DNA from: Metaphire vulgaris
Taxonomy: Eukaryota > Annelida > Clitellata > Crassiclitellata > Megascolecidae
Assembly (NCBI GenBank): GCA_018105865.1
Contig: CM030832.1
Location: forward strand, 21,260,436-21,324,435
Reading direction: 5' to 3'
Length of the DNA stretch: 64,000 nt
In this document: positions 43,729 to 56,304 of the stretch, one piece after another
Position numbering within the stretch: the stretch's first letter is position 1
Layout of the letters: each line of letters starts with the position of its first letter
Notes under the pieces: generated by a model
Databases searched by the model: none
What the model was told of the DNA's origin: nothing
The model's input: the letters and a program-made list of their open reading frames with translations, nothing else
Program-made: the position numbers and the translations under genes

Positions 43729-45805
43729 GGGTGTCCCTTACGGCAATGGTATAAATTTTTTGCGATAAATGCGGTCTGACCGCATAAAATGGTTCAGTTC
43801 ATGGAAAAAACACTGTGTTGGAAATTTTTTCAAGTAATGAGACATTTAGAGGTTGCTCAAACACTAGAAAGTGTCCTTAACTAGATGTTCATTGCTCACT
43901 GTTGATTTTCAGTTTGAATGCATTGCCAAATTCTCATTTTGACCCATTAACAAACATTTGAGGGCCTGTGGGTATTGTTTTTCACTCTCAGCTATGACCT
44001 GTAGTACTGTAGGTACTGCAGCTGTTCTTCATTCCTAGTCAGACTGTCAGAGAACTGCTGAATCAACGCCTCGCTCTGCGTGGTCATTTGTTACTGCAAT
44101 TTTTCGAACGGTTGAAACAACTGCCTTGTATTCATCGCTACTTTTCCACTCTGAAGTTGGTAGGCTCAGGAAGGTCTGAGCTAATTTGAACTTAGTGAAA
44201 AATGACCTTGTGTTTTTCATCAAGAAGTCAGCAAATGATTTGTTTTCCAATGCAGGCAATGTCATTTTGATGAGTTTGACACGTTTGCGTTGATAATCTT
44301 CACCATCAACTTGACACATAGCTGTAACCATGTTGTTCTTGACATCATTTGGTACATTGCTGTCAAAGAAGGCCAAAACGACCAACTTCTCTGAGAGGTA
44401 CCACAAGTGATCTGCGAGCTTCCGTGGGATTGTTCAAGAAATTGCTGGATTGACTGATTGATATGTCAAGAGTGACTTCATAAGTGTAAGGTCATTAAGA
44501 GGGGCTGCAACAGTGAATGGTGCCATGACCCAAACTTTTACGTTATAGCACGGCATAAAATATACACAGGTCACGCAGACCTTTCTTCTCTCGACCAGTG
44601 TGAGCGAACAGTGAACTAAGCAGCCATATACCTTGAAGGCGTAGATGACTTTAGCCATCCAGCGTGACTTGTGCATTAGGCCTACACCAGGTGTGCGGAA
44701 ATGTCATTCATGAAGTGGTGAAACACAGAGAAAAATGAGTTATTTCCATCAGCTCATGGTAATCATCACGTGGTTGAGCCTCCGTCAGAGCTGATAGTAA
44801 GAAACTCACTAATTTGTCTTTGCTGCTGGATATAGAGACTATGAGACACATCTACCACGTCAGTCGACGAATCCTCAAATCGATCTTGATTAATGTGGGA
44901 CCAATTGTATTGAAATCTCTTAAAGAGAAGGATTTCAGGTGCTGAAGATTGAACCCATTGCCTCAATGAAAGCAGCGCGTGTCCAGTTCCAGTATATGGT
45001 GTAGACTTGCTAAGTGCAGAAGATCATGCCCAAGCAACTGTTCTAGTATTGCACAAGTTCCTAATTCAAGACCAATGTTGCTGCTTGTCGTATCAAGGCA
45101 CAATCCTTGCATGTTTTCAACAAGTTGCCACGAATTGAGTGCTTCAAAGACAGCATTTGCTTGTGCAACTCCAGTTCCTGCAGGAATCTTTGGCACTGCC
45201 ATTTTTATCTCCTGTACAAACTCAGGGATTATCAATATAAGAAATCTGTTTGCAATGGGAGAAAATATAGCTACTGGACATTTTACAGAATAAAAGTTAC
45301 AACTCTGAAATAAAGAGAAAGGTTCCCTATTGATAGCTAAACATTGAATATCAGGAAAGGAGTAATTTTTTTCTTCCATATTTGTGACTCTGCAGTGAGG
45401 ACACTTTTTCCAAAAGACAAAGTCTTACTCTTGTTTTATAAAATACTACTAGTAGTGAATAAGTTCAGAAAGTTTCAGCCCCCTAGCTATGATATTTCTG
45501 AATTTACAGAGGTCTGAAGTTGTGAGAAATTTAAGTGTCTGCCGCAAAACGCCAAAAACGGCCCACCCAAGGTGCTATAAAAGTTGAATATCTCAAAAAT
45601 TACTAAAGAGAGCAGAATAAAATTTTGCTATCTTGCAGATGGATGTTTGGAGCATTTTGGGAGCATTTGAGCTGGTCAAATTTTCACGGAATGACTCCAA
45701 ATTTTTTTGAGCTGGTACCTGTAAATTGAAATTTTTCTTCTAATTTTTCACTCAAATCAGAATGACAGGCCTGCTTTTTTTGAAAGTTGGTTTTGAGGGA
45801 CACCC
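43729..45805 (-). mobile_element. TIR transposon, ends GGGTGTCCCT
   Basis: The left end is GGGTGTCCCTTACGG; the complement of the right end is GGGTGTCCCTCAAAAC. The flanks are AT-rich and no convincing target duplication can be read. It starts only 13 bp after the Helitron ends. It carries a decayed transposase on the minus strand. The right terminus is partly duplicated to about 46000 (AAAGTTGGTTTT and ATTGAAATTTTTCTTCTAA recur). Confidence 0.6.
44047..45379 (-). pseudogene. Decayed transposase-like gene (CxDTTxSN family)
   Basis: Minus strand in several frames. LCLDTTSSNIGLELGTCAIL and LLGHDLLHLASLHHILEL near 44995-45110 look like an RNase H-like first catalytic Asp region. Then come EILLFKRFQYNWSHINQDRF, HKSRWMAKVIYAFKVY, a segment with VAAPLNDLTLMKSLLTYQS, HLWYLSEKLVVLAFFDSNV, and a terminal block with KNTRSFFTKF and NDHAERGVDSA. 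The order matches a transposase-like family common in cnidarians and arthropods, whose superfamily I cannot name with certainty. There are at least three frame breaks. Confidence 0.6.
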
Positions 45806-46019
45806 AAATTTAATATATTTATATATGCAATGTGTGTGTGTTTGACCCATTTGAGCTACGGGTAAACAGATTGAAATTTTTCTTCTAACGGGTTTTTCAC
45901 TCAATAGACTCAGTCTTTTTATCAGAATGGAACCTTTTTGCGAAGGTAAAACGCGGATCAGAATGCCTGGCAAACTACTCTACATTTTTGAAAGTTGGTT
46001 TTCCCAACGCTCGACACTA

Positions 46020-48145
46020 TATATATAATATTATAGTCAAGGCCACAGGCGAGGCCAAGGCGAGGGAGTGAGTGGCCAGCTGGTCTCGGGCCGGGGACCA
46101 GAGTTCCAGGTGCCAAGGCCAAGGAGTGAGTGGCGCTGGTCTCGCTATTGAATATTGAATGTTTTCTGAGTTTTTACGCGATTTCTAACATTACACTCGA
46201 ACACGGAGCTTTATAAGCGTGTTGTGCATTGATCTCGGTTATACTCGGACTCGTAATCGTCGGGATTTTGTTGGATTTAGTCAACTTTCACACCGTCGAC
46301 CCCGCAGCTCGAAAGGGCGGTGCCGTTAGTTTATTCTTCATCGTAATCGCTAGGGAGCGGCAGACTCTGCGTGTTCCTGAACTGCGTGCATTCGATTTCG
46401 TTTCTGTTCTTCTGCTTGAACTGTTCGTTGGTACACTGCCAAGATGATGCGAGCGGGAACTCTTACCTATTCGTTTGCCGAGATGCTGGAGCTTGCGACG
46501 GAAACAATGGACAGTCCAGTGCCACCCATCCGATGCTCGCTCCGGGCCCTTCGCCCCCTCTACAGAGAGAAGAGGAGACGTGGTCGACGCGCCGGAAGGA
46601 AGCATCCAAGACCAATCTCGGTCATATCGACATCGTCCTGCGACCATCCGAAGCCTCCACATAGAGCCCAGCCACCCTCAGCTCAAACGAGGACTACCGG
46701 CTCGGCGCTAGTCTACCCGAGACTGATGCGTCACGCCGTGACTCCTGCTCCTCAGCTTAGGGCAGGGCTTCTCAATATCCGGTCTGTTGCCAACAAGACT
46801 GAGAATGTTCGCGAACTTTTTGCCGAATATCATCTCGGCCTCCTTTTTTTGTCTGAGACCTGGCATGAAGGCCCCAGTAGCGTTGCGCTGAACAGACTTC
46901 GCGGTGCTGGGTTCAGAGTCATCGAAAAATCGCGGGAGATTCTAGACCCAACTGTGGCTGATGGCCCACATTACACAAATCATGGAGGTCTAGCAATCGT
47001 TGCTACGCCCGGAGTGAACATTGCGAAACTTGAGCTGAAGCTGACGTTAAGCTCGTTCGAACTACTCTGCTGTCGAGTGACTGGGAAATGTACGTCGTTC
47101 GTCATCGCATCAGTCTACAGACCAGGCTCTCAACATATCACTGAGCGGTTCCTTTCGGAACTAGCGATGCTGCTCGAAACGTTGCCTACAATAGTCCGGT
47201 TTGGCTTGTGGGAGACTTCAATATTCGATTTGAACGTGTCACTGACAATGTGTGCCGGAGAATTACCCAGATGTTAGATAGTTTCGATCTCATGCATATA
47301 GTGCATGACCCTACCCACGATCGAGGAGGGCTTCTTGACTGGGTCATCGGACCCGCCAACGAGCAGCAGCGTCCGGCTGAAGTCAGTGAAGTGGGCCTAT
47401 CAGACCACAGCTTGGTTCACTGGGTGATTGCATCTACCAAAGCACAACCCGAATACAGGACGATAACTCGGAGGCGCTGGGCGTCTCTCAATAAGGATTT
47501 TTTTATAGAGAGACTTTTGAACTCCGAACTATGCCTTCGGTCGAACGATCTTGCCACGGGATTAACAGCGTCGGACATGGCAGCGACCTACCACAGGGTG
47601 ATCTCAAACATCCTGAATTACTTGGCCACGTTGACGACGTCGACTGTACGTCTTCGCCCCCCATCGATTACACTACGACCATGAGTGCAGGCAAGCTCGG
47701 CGTTCGGCCCGTCGGCTTGAAAGAGCCTTCCGTAAGGCAAAACGGAAAGGCCTCGCCGAAGAGGCTGAAGCATGCGCTGCCTGGAGATCAGCTCTGCGGA
47801 TGAGCAAACGCTTGGTTCGAACCAAAGGACGCGCATTCTGGAGGGAAACTCTTGAGTCGGCGACGGCGAATTCGCAAGCGACCTGGCGAAATATAGATTT
47901 GCTCCTTGGAAAACCGGCTTCCGGTCCCCAACCTCCTCTCCCATTTTCAGCGGAGGAGTTTCATCGACACCTAGACCGAAAGATAGCGACCATACGTGAG
48001 CGCACCGTTGGTTCGACCTGCCCTGAGTTTACTTCGTATGGATCGACCTCGCTTGAGGAGTTCCAAGAGCTCTATCAGGCCGACGTGGTGTCACTTATAC
48101 GGTCGGCGCTGAACAAGCAGTGCTCATTGGATCCACTTCCAGTCT
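46020..48145 (+). pseudogene. L2/CR1-type LINE: 5' region, AP-endonuclease and linker
   Basis: The region after 46444 encodes a basic N-terminus, then the AP-endonuclease: GLLNIRSVANKTENVRELF, LLFLSETWHEGP, SVYRPGSQ, and, in a shifted frame from 47208, GDFNIRFE and the terminal GLSDHSLVHW. A third frame (47800 on) holds the linker (RTKGRAFWRETL, NKQCSLDPLPVWL) that normally leads into RT. The RT is replaced at 48146 by a transposase sequence. GGCCAAGG-rich repeats at 46030-46140 may be 5' UTR. Confidence 0.75.
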
Positions 48146-49830
48146 GGCTGGATTGTTTTTGTTATGTGTGTGGATCATACATCATGAACGACAAGGTAAA
48201 GACCACATCATCACTAGTGAAGTTTGCCTACCACCAGTACTTCGGTATGAAGGTAGGCGATCAAGACAAAACATGGTCGCCACATGTTATTTGCATATTG
48301 TGCAACTGCAGCCTAACTCAGTGGCTTAAAGGAAAGGGCAAAATGTTCATTACTATATCCATGGTTTGGCGAGAGCCCATGGATCATACTATCGACTGTT
48401 ACTTTTGTTTAACTAACGTTATTAGAATTTCAATCAAGAACATAAATGCAATACGGTACCCAAACCTTCCATCTGCCATCAGACCAGTTCCTCGTGGGGC
48501 TGATCTACCGGTACCTAACCCGCTACAGAATTTCCACGAGTTACTTGAGCTGTCTGAGGACAGTGAAGGAGGTGCAACCTCCTCAACAACAAGAAGAGTA
48601 TTCTGCTGGTATACCACCTCTCATTAATCAATCAGATCTCAGGGACCTTGTACGCGATCTTAATTCAACTAAAGGACAGTCAGAGCTGCTGGGCTCACGA
48701 CTTAAACAATGGAATCTCTTACATACTGATGTAAACGTCATTATCGACATCGCAATAAACGGCTGCCACAGTTCTTCACTATGCAGGATCAGATTTGTTA
48801 CTTCAAAATTATAAATTGATTGTTCGTCACACTTGGCTACAGTCACAATTCTGACAACTGGCATCTTCTTATTGGCTCCTGTAAAGCAAGCTTAAAAGAT
48901 GTACCCGGTACTTTTGTATATAGGAAACGAACAACCATCAGTACCTCTTGTTCATGCAGCTGGGGTTAAGGAATCCTATGAAAGCATGATGGCAGTTCTC
49001 GATCTCATCAGGTACAGAGAGTTACAGTGGGGTATCGGTGGCGACTTGAAGGTTGTTGGTCTTGTTACAGTAATGCGTAGTGGATACACTAAACACTGCT
49101 CTTTCCTCTGTCTTTGGGATTGCCGTGCAAGAAATCAGCACTATTCAGTTCTACAGTGGCCTTCTAGAACTAAATACAATCCAGGCAAAGACAACGTAAA
49201 ACACAAACCGCTTGTTGATTCTACAAAGATTTTGCTTCTTCCATTCCACATTAAGTTTGCCTTAATGAAGAATTTCGTCAAAGCGCTTGACAAAGAAGGT
49301 GCCGGCTTTCGTTTCTTGAGGAGTACATTTCCAAAGATCAGTGAGGCCAAGATACGAGAAGGCATTTTCATTGGCCCACAGATCAGACAGGTGATACTTG
49401 ATACAGAGTTAGAAGCAAAGTTGACATCAGTGGAGTCGGTACCATGGCGATCATTCAAAGACGTGGTTGGTGGATTTCTGGGAAATAGGAAGGCGTGCAA
49501 CTATAAGGAGCTGGTGGAAAAACTGATCAGTGACTACCAACAATTGGGAGCTAACATGTCGTTAAAGATGCAATTCCTCCCCCACACCTCGATTTCCTTT
49601 CTGAGAACCTGGGCGATGTCAGCGATGAGCACGGGGAACGGTTCCACCAGGAAATCTCGGTCACGGAACAGTGGTACCAAGTGCACTATAGTCCAACTAA
49701 GCTGGATGATATATGCTGGCTTTTGCAGCAAGACAGCAGCAGCACCTGTTACAAGAGGAAGTCGTTGTGGTCGAGAGTGTTTCCTGCAGAGAGGGCGAGG
49801 AAATAGTAGCTATCACCTATAATGACATGT
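48146..49830 (+). pseudogene. MVWREP-family transposase, copy 1 (chimeric with LINE)
   Basis: Starts inside the family's first zinc-binding motif (CFCYVCG, no start codon) and reads in frame with the upstream LINE. Then KTWSPHVICILC, MVWREPMDHTIDCYFCL and YPNLPSAIRPVPRG; after a frame change, LRDLVRDLNSTKGQSELLGS; then a 307-codon frame with GGDLKVVGLVTVM, GYTKHCSFLCLWD, PFHIKFALMKNFVKALDKEG, EGIFIGPQIRQ and NYKELVEKLISDY. A last frame change near 49590 gives DEHGERFHQEIS. The conserved Asp (GDLK), CxLCxWD and ERFHQ residues are candidates for catalytic or metal-binding sites. Function is inferred only from its repetitive, transposon-like context. Confidence 0.65.
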
Positions 49831-51557
49831 GCTTCAGTTATAGTAGACTATACAATTTTTCTATTTGCTCGTAACTAAAAATTCTGACGTGATAGAAGAT
49901 TTTGGTGGTTATATTTCGATTTAGCATAGCCTAATTGTATTAAATCACCACAATTCTTATCAGTTAATGACAAAAAACATTTTTTGTTGCTCAGTGAATT
50001 TTTGACAGTTACACAGTTGCTAAAGACAAATGATAGGCTGATACACCCAAGTTGGTATGTTGTGCTGAACTGGCAAAGGATAGACTTGGCACTCCAACAT
50101 ATAAGCAAAAACTAAAACTTTTGATTTCAAATGTCCAGCAATACTACGCTGTGATTCATCAGATGAAGCTGTAACACAGAAGTATACGTTTGAATGTCTT
50201 TTCTTGAGTGCATTAATAAAGAATAATATATCACAACAATCTGCAAAATGAGCGAAATCTAATGGAAGCATTTTCGCTGCATTAACATTAATTTCTTGTA
50301 TTCACAGAACTGTATAACTTTTAACCAGGTTAAGGCTAGAAATTCAAAGCCTAGTACAAAATAAAACATGCAAATTGCCAAAACACCTACATTTATTAGT
50401 TGAATTACTTTAATTTGGAGTGTCAATCAATGACTCATTGTAGGTTTGCTTGTTTTGTGTTTGCTTAATGGCCCATCAACAGCCAAGGTAATTAGGGCCA
50501 AAACTCGGTTTGGGCAGACTAAACGTAAAAATATTGAAATTTTGGGGCCCCAACAAGTGCTGGGCATCCTACCCGAATTATTGGGGGCCCGGGCCCCTTG
50601 TGGATAGGCGTCCATGGCAGTACCTACTACCAACCACGTCTTAAAATACCTTTTGATGTCTTGTAGCTGTTTGCCACAGTCTCGTGTTTTCCATCCAGTG
50701 CTTGTTAAATCCATTTGACGTTCCACGAGTTTCAGTTATTATTTCACTACAATATATATACACTATCATTTACCTGACCACTTTCTATCACTGATAATTT
50801 TAAAATCTGTGAACTCAAACTTTACAACACCAGGCTCAGTTGTGGCCATATTGTTTGCTTGCTTATTTTTACTAAAAAATTACTAACAATAGGAACAGCA
50901 GAGGTTACTGTAACTGCGGCGTCGTTTCCTTTCAAAGCGCGATCAGTCTACAACCTCCTAGCCTAAGCAGGTGCAGATGTCTCTGTTTAGAGACAATCAT
51001 AAGCCACCTGTTAGGCTGTTACTAGTATAATACTGTAGTTATCTCAACAATGGTGATTGAAGAATACAATGATTGAAGAATACAATGTCGCGGGTCAAAA
51101 TGCAAAGCAATGACATTGCCAATTACTGCTCTAAAATCGACGCAAGATATCCATATAGATTCAAGCCTTTTATTAGCAAGAAACGCAATTATCTGGTCCA
51201 AATGCCTTCTTCACTCCCCGAGGCAATGTTCGCTTTACACAATGGAAGCATTGTCAATGCAAGCAACATAATTACATGTTAACAGGAATTCTCCGGGTCT
51301 ACAGTTTGCATTGAACAGGGAATGTCGTGTTCAGGTATTATTCGTCTCCTCTATAATGACAAGATAGGCACACTTATGATAGTCCAACAGTGTGAATGCG
51401 CGATTTTCTTGTTTAATTCTATGGTGTGAGTGCTTGGCCTCGAGGACAAGACCAAGGATGATATAGGACATGAGATCCGAGGTCAAGGCCAAGGGCGAAA
51501 ACTTGTATCCCGAGGCCAAGACCAAGACCGAGGACAGCGTCATGTGGCTTTCGAGGA

Positions 51558-51602
<45 letters not shown>

Positions 51603-52399
51603 CTATGGCTTTTGAGTGAATTATTCTGGTTAAGGCTTCAACATCTATCGAATTACTGGTATAAGGTATTCGAATTGTAACCTTTAAACGTTTGTTCTTT
51701 TTAGAGGTGTTGTTAAGACCAAGACGCCTACTCAAAGATCAGCCAATCAATCGCAATGTCAACGAGCAGAAATCGCTCGGATCAGAATTTACTAGAGGCT
51801 TCCATTCGTCGCCACCTTTCAGAGGTCAGTAAAAACAAGGTAAAAAAATAAGAAAGTGAAGCTCTGGTGTCGGAGAACAAAATGCCTGAGAGCTTTTCAG
51901 AAAAAGCGTGCCGTCAACGTTCACACCGTCAACGTTCACACCAATAGCGCTGATATCAATCGCACATCCCATTGCTGCCACCGTTGTTCCATTTGCACGA
52001 ATTGGTTGGGTTGGAGCTTAACTTAAGTCAACTGCCAATGGTCGAGACCAATTCCACAGGAGGTCGAAAACTTTTGGGCAAGTGTCCAACCTCACTGCTC
52101 TTCGAAAAAAAATTTACCTAGGGGTATCTGACATTGCGGACCTGGAGGAGCTGAATCGTCTGATCATTAATTTAATAATTTTATATAGTATCATGACCCT
52201 GTAAGTTAACACTGAATAGGCACTTTTGCATCAACCCTGTCCACTGGAATTGGCCGCTTGCAATGCATCTGTTTTAGTTCTAAATGTTTTCTCGCCAACC
52301 ATCGGGTTGCAAACTACAGTGTACACTGCACTTGTGAACAATAGGCTATTTTAGAAGTATACTAAGATGTCACTAAAAATGCGCTTCTAAAATTCTCAT
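49831..52399. other. Gene-poor region with one unassigned small frame
   Basis: Contains a 69-codon frame at 51073-51282 (KIDARYPYRFKPFISKKRNY) with coding-like composition but no family I recognise, GAGGCCAAG-type purine-rich repeats (51437-51560), and a (TA)n tract (51559-51598). Around 50430-50610 there is GGGGCCC-rich sequence resembling MITE ends. No confident gene. Confidence 0.3.
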
Positions 52400-52545
52400 T
52401 TGGATTTTGTCTACACAAAGTTGGATGATGTTAATGATGAACATAAGGAACGATTTCACCAAGACATTTCCGTCATGGAGATATCAAGACCAGTGCAACC
52501 CCCGATATGATGGATAACTACTGTTGATTTCTGCAACAATCAACA
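52400..52545 (+). pseudogene. C-terminal fragment of the MVWREP transposase family
   Basis: The + strand encodes KLDDVNDEHKERFHQDISVM, the same terminal block as in copy 1 (GDVSDEHGERFHQ). Only about 40 codons survive. Confidence 0.6.
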
Positions 52546-52913
52546 GCATGCACTCACAGGTGCAAAAGTCTGTGCCTACTGTGCACATACTCTGCTTCAG
52601 TACTGTATTCTGTATATGTGTATGAAGTTAAGACGAGTGGAATTTTCATCTCATGTTTGTTAGTGTGACTACATCTTTTTAACATCTCCATCTCACAGTT
52701 TTGAGCTGAAATTTAAGTCCATCGTGGCTCTATGACAACTGAATAAACATTTTCTCATACTTGAATATCAACTAACTGTGGCTTTTGTGCGTAAAAACAT
52801 TCTGATGTGGTGAAAAATAGACATACCCCAGCATAGAGAGCTAACATTATCAAGAATGTAAACGTTCCTTGGGAAGCTCTTGACGCTCTCCAGACCAGTC
52901 TCCCTGGCCAAAC

Positions 52914-53130
52914 CAGGCCCGTCTTATACTTGCGTGGGGCCCCGGGCACCTGGCGGCCTGAGGGGGGCCCTAGATGTGAAGATGAAATGTTGACAAAGAA
53001 AAAAGTTAATCTCCAAAACGTTTTTGAACGTTGACAAGCAAAAAAAGTTGTTTGCGCGCGGCGCGGGGCCCCTAAGACGCGCGGGGCCCCGGGCACTGTG
53101 CCCGATTTTTAACACGTAAAGACGGGCCTG
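52914..53130. mobile_element. hAT-type MITE, TIR CAGGCCCGTCTT
   Basis: The left end is CAGGCCCGTCTTATACTTG; the complement of the right end is CAGGCCCGTCTTTACGTG. The flanks GGCCAAAC (52906-52913) and GGTCAAAC (53131-53138) match at 7 of 8. The GGGGCCCCGGGCAC word is repeated near both ends. It contains GTTGACAAGCAAAAAAAG at about 53031-53048. Confidence 0.82.
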
Positions 53131-53487
53131 GGTCAAACCATACTGCTTCGCCTCGTCCTATTCTACCCCTCTTGCCGTCGGCATCTCGTTATTCTAACAC
53201 TTTCATCTGTTCTTTTCTAAACGCATATAAGGTGCAACTTTATATAGCCTTGATGACGTCTTATTTAACTGCATCATTCGCTACCCCAATCACATGCAGA
53301 TCGCAGGAGACGTTGACATCGAAATAGTACGGTAGTTGGTTGGAGATGGTTCGACGTTCTATCGTCAGGTCTTTTGCAGTTGTTTTGATAGTTTCTTGCT
53401 ATTGATTTTACACAGCAGTCCTATGGCGTTCGGTGAACTGGAATGAAGCTAACGTTCTGTCCTTTAATCCACCGATATGTCTGCTAA

Positions 53488-53892
53488 GGGGCTGTCCATT
53501 AATTACGTCAACAATTTAGGGGGTTTGAAAAAGTTTGATAGTTGTTGACAGGGGAAAGGGGGGTCAAGAGAAGTTGACGTCAACAATTGCACTTTTTACA
53601 AATAATCAAAAAATAGGAAATTTCATGGAATACAACTCATTACAGTGGAAAAAAGCATGGAGAAAAGGTCATAACCATCACATTTTGACACTCGATGAGC
53701 AAACAAGGAAAAATGATCATCACCACAAAAAACAATAACTTTGTTATTGGGACCTGTCATTGATCTTGGGAGGGGGTCAAAGGTTTTGACGTAATTATGG
53801 GGAGTGGGTAAGTGAAAGTTGACAGTTGTTGACAAGGGGGGAGGGAGTCAAAAATTGCCCAAAAATTGTTGACATAATTAATGGACAGCCCC
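53488..53892. mobile_element. MITE, TIR GGGGCTGTCCATTAATTACG, TAA duplication
   Basis: 405 bp with near-perfect inverted ends. TAA lies outside both (53485-53487 and 53893-53895), matching the TWA target of PIF/Harbinger elements. The cleanest copy of the family also seen at 1414 and 62169. Inside is a degenerate ATGAGCAAACAAGGAAAAATG variant of the shared motif. Confidence 0.8.
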
Positions 53893-54285
53893 TAAAGTGA
53901 CTTTGTCCTCAATGCTAATGAATCCCATCAAAGCACCGAGCATAATTGTGGCTGGGCTCATATATTTTAGTATAGACCAAATAATAGGATGTGCTGTCTG
54001 AATGATATTTAACGGTCTGGTGTACGAAGGGGCAAGCCTCTGACTTAGCGATGCTTCGTGAGAAAATGTCATATTATGCATAATTATCTATAATTCACAG
54101 CAGTTCTGCTGCCAAGACAACAGCAAGCAGAAGCCTAACTAACAGGCAGCCGAACCAAACACTGACAGACACAACAAACGTCCACCATCCAAAGGAGTTG
54201 AGTCCTGTCCCTTGCAAACAACATAACACGACTCTCGAAACTTAACTGCAGCGAATTTCAATCGTTCTAAAGACTCTCATGTCAG

Positions 54286-54581
54286 CAGTGTTTATTCTAG
54301 CCACCTTGACATTGGAGGGGAGTTTGAAATGTTTGGGGGGGAGAAGGTTTGTCTGCCCAAAAACCTTGACGAGCAAAAAAGGTCATCGCATCCTTACTTT
54401 TCTTTCAAATACTCTTCTATATGGTCATATCCTTCTCTTTTTTCCCCTCTCCAAAATAAAAACTCCCTCTCGTCACATTTGGGGGGAATTTCCATCCCCC
54501 AATGCAACATATAGAAATTTTGGGGGATTTTCAAACTATGGGAGGGGAACTCTCCCCAAAAATGGCCTAGAATAAACACTG
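54286..54581. mobile_element. hAT-type MITE, TIR CAGTGTTTATTCTAG, perfect TSD
   Basis: The left end is CAGTGTTTATTCTAGCCACC; the complement of the right end is CAGTGTTTATTCTAGGCC. CATGTCAG is duplicated exactly (54278-54285 and 54582-54589). CTTGACGAGCAAAAAAGGTC lies at about 54365-54384. Confidence 0.9.
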
Positions 54582-55209
54582 CATGTCAGGCTCACGAAAA
54601 TTGTGACGAAATGCAATTTCTCTTTTATCGATGATTGAGAGGATTTTGATCAAACATGCTAGTTCTAATCTTGATCAATATCACTCTCCTTTTGACTTAG
54701 GCCCTACAAAAGCCAACCTATGTTAGGATTTGTTTTTATTACTTCCAAGTTTTGTATGTTTCCTCATAGAAATTTGAGGCCCCCATAAAAAGTGCGCCCG
54801 AGGCGGCCGCCTCCTGTCCTCCACCTTACGCCGGCCTTACCACTCGGCTCTAGCCAAGATCACTGGGGATCCATCACTAGTCAATGTCCAGGATTAGGCA
54901 GCTGCTATACTTCATGATGCTAGTCATTTTCATATCCACGATCATTACAATATAGGATCACTGGATCAAGCATAATGGCGTCAGCGTTCGATAGTGAATT
55001 AGAAATTGCAAGTCATCAATTGTTCGGTCTATCGATAAATTTGCGTTTACCTATCGGTCAAACGTTTATCGCTCGTGTAAGTAATAGACCGCTTATCGGT
55101 TATTTATGACGATATGATTGCAGAGGCATCAGTCGATGCTTTCAACTCGGTGGGATATTACTTTGTCATCAATCTTTTATCATAACCGATGATTTGTACT
55201 GAATTCTAG

Positions 55210-55794
55210 ATACGCTGAATGCGAAGACATCCATTTCTACTGACGACGTCTTCACTGAGAACCCAGTTCCTCATTTTGCATCTCCAGTTGAAAACAAGAG
55301 TGGCGAAATCAAACTCCTGTTCAGCTCGAAGACGATGGGAAACGAGCTAAAGAAGAGAGCGTATAGTTGGGTTGAGAATTTTGTCCAGGAAATACCGTCT
55401 CCGTCAATCAAACCAGGAATATGGGAGCAAAATAGGTCGGTCGATCTGGTCGGGGGATCTGTCCAGACAACCGACGCACTGATTGAGAAACGCACTATGC
55501 CGGTCCAGCACCACAACGGTCGTACTCGAGAGAGAAATGCAAGTGCCATGGAGGATAATGACAACGAAATGCTGTGGAAACTGTATGGCTTTAAATTAGG
55601 CAGATCAAGCACTGAGTCCGACGAAGAGCGAACGAAATCATGCGATGGTTTGTTGTTCTCTAGCATTGCCAAAAGTTTCGGTACAAATGTGAACAGCCTA
55701 AAGGAAAAAATGCCTCGCGCTCAGTTTTCGAAACAAGAGGACTTCAAAGAAGTAACAAGAACAGCAGATAACAATCACGTGAACGTTTCAGGAG
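55210..55794 (+). CDS. Candidate host exon, disordered/charged segment
   Basis: Open for 195 codons between an acceptor (GAATTCTAG, ending 55209) and a strong donor (GGAG|GTATGT at 55795). Both junctions are phase 1. The encoded segment is Ser/Glu/Lys-rich with no recognised domain; visible pieces include KKRAYSWVENFVQEIPSPSI and DNDNEMLWKLYGFKLG. It is unlike the transposon frames around it: no repeats, no frame breaks, even codon use. The phase fits a splice from the Ig exon at 27409-27762, forming an Asp codon at the junction. An intervening exon in the gap is possible. A non-coding chance frame cannot be excluded. Confidence 0.5.
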
Positions 55795-55912
55795 GTATGT
55801 CTATGCTGCTTTTCATTCGATAGGCGGCCTGTAAGAATACTGTTGGCCTACCTCTGCAAAAATCTGGCATATTTAGATACTCATTCAGGATATGGTATTT
55901 TTATTCTGAGCC

Positions 55913-56304
55913 CATGGGCGTAAAACACGGGGGGACGGCGGGGGACGGTTCCCCGAATAATTAGTTGGCGGGGGACAGAGTATCAATTATCCCCCCAATG
56001 TTTTGGGCTATATGGTAAAAAATTCTATCCTACCTTATGATGTTGATGCCAGAATTACGCCAAATCCACATTCTCTCATTTCGGATGACTTTTTTTGCTT
56101 GTCAGGGTATTTGGAGAGGGAAAATATAAAAATATCAGGATGACCTTCTTTTTGGCTTGTCAAGACGTATTTCACGGGCGATTTTAAGTCCCCACCATAA
56201 TATGCAATATCCCCCCAAAATGGGGGATATTTATATTTCTGGGGGATCAACTTTTTAAAAATTATTCTATCCTCCCCAATGTTGACGCCAGGTTTACGCC
56301 CCTG
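55913..56304. mobile_element. hAT-type MITE, TIR CA(T/G)GGGCGTAAA, perfect TSD
   Basis: The left end is CATGGGCGTAAAACACGGG; the complement of the right end is CAGGGGCGTAAACCTGGCG. TCTGAGCC is duplicated exactly (55905-55912 and 56305-56312). Two motif copies in one orientation lie inside: GACTTTTTTTGCTTGTCAGG (about 56086) and GGCTTGTCAAGAC (about 56153). Confidence 0.88.

Noticed and set aside
51756..51835. Short exon-like frame with a GTCAGT donor
   Set aside because: It is too short, has no homology, and no partner exon with matching phase could be identified.
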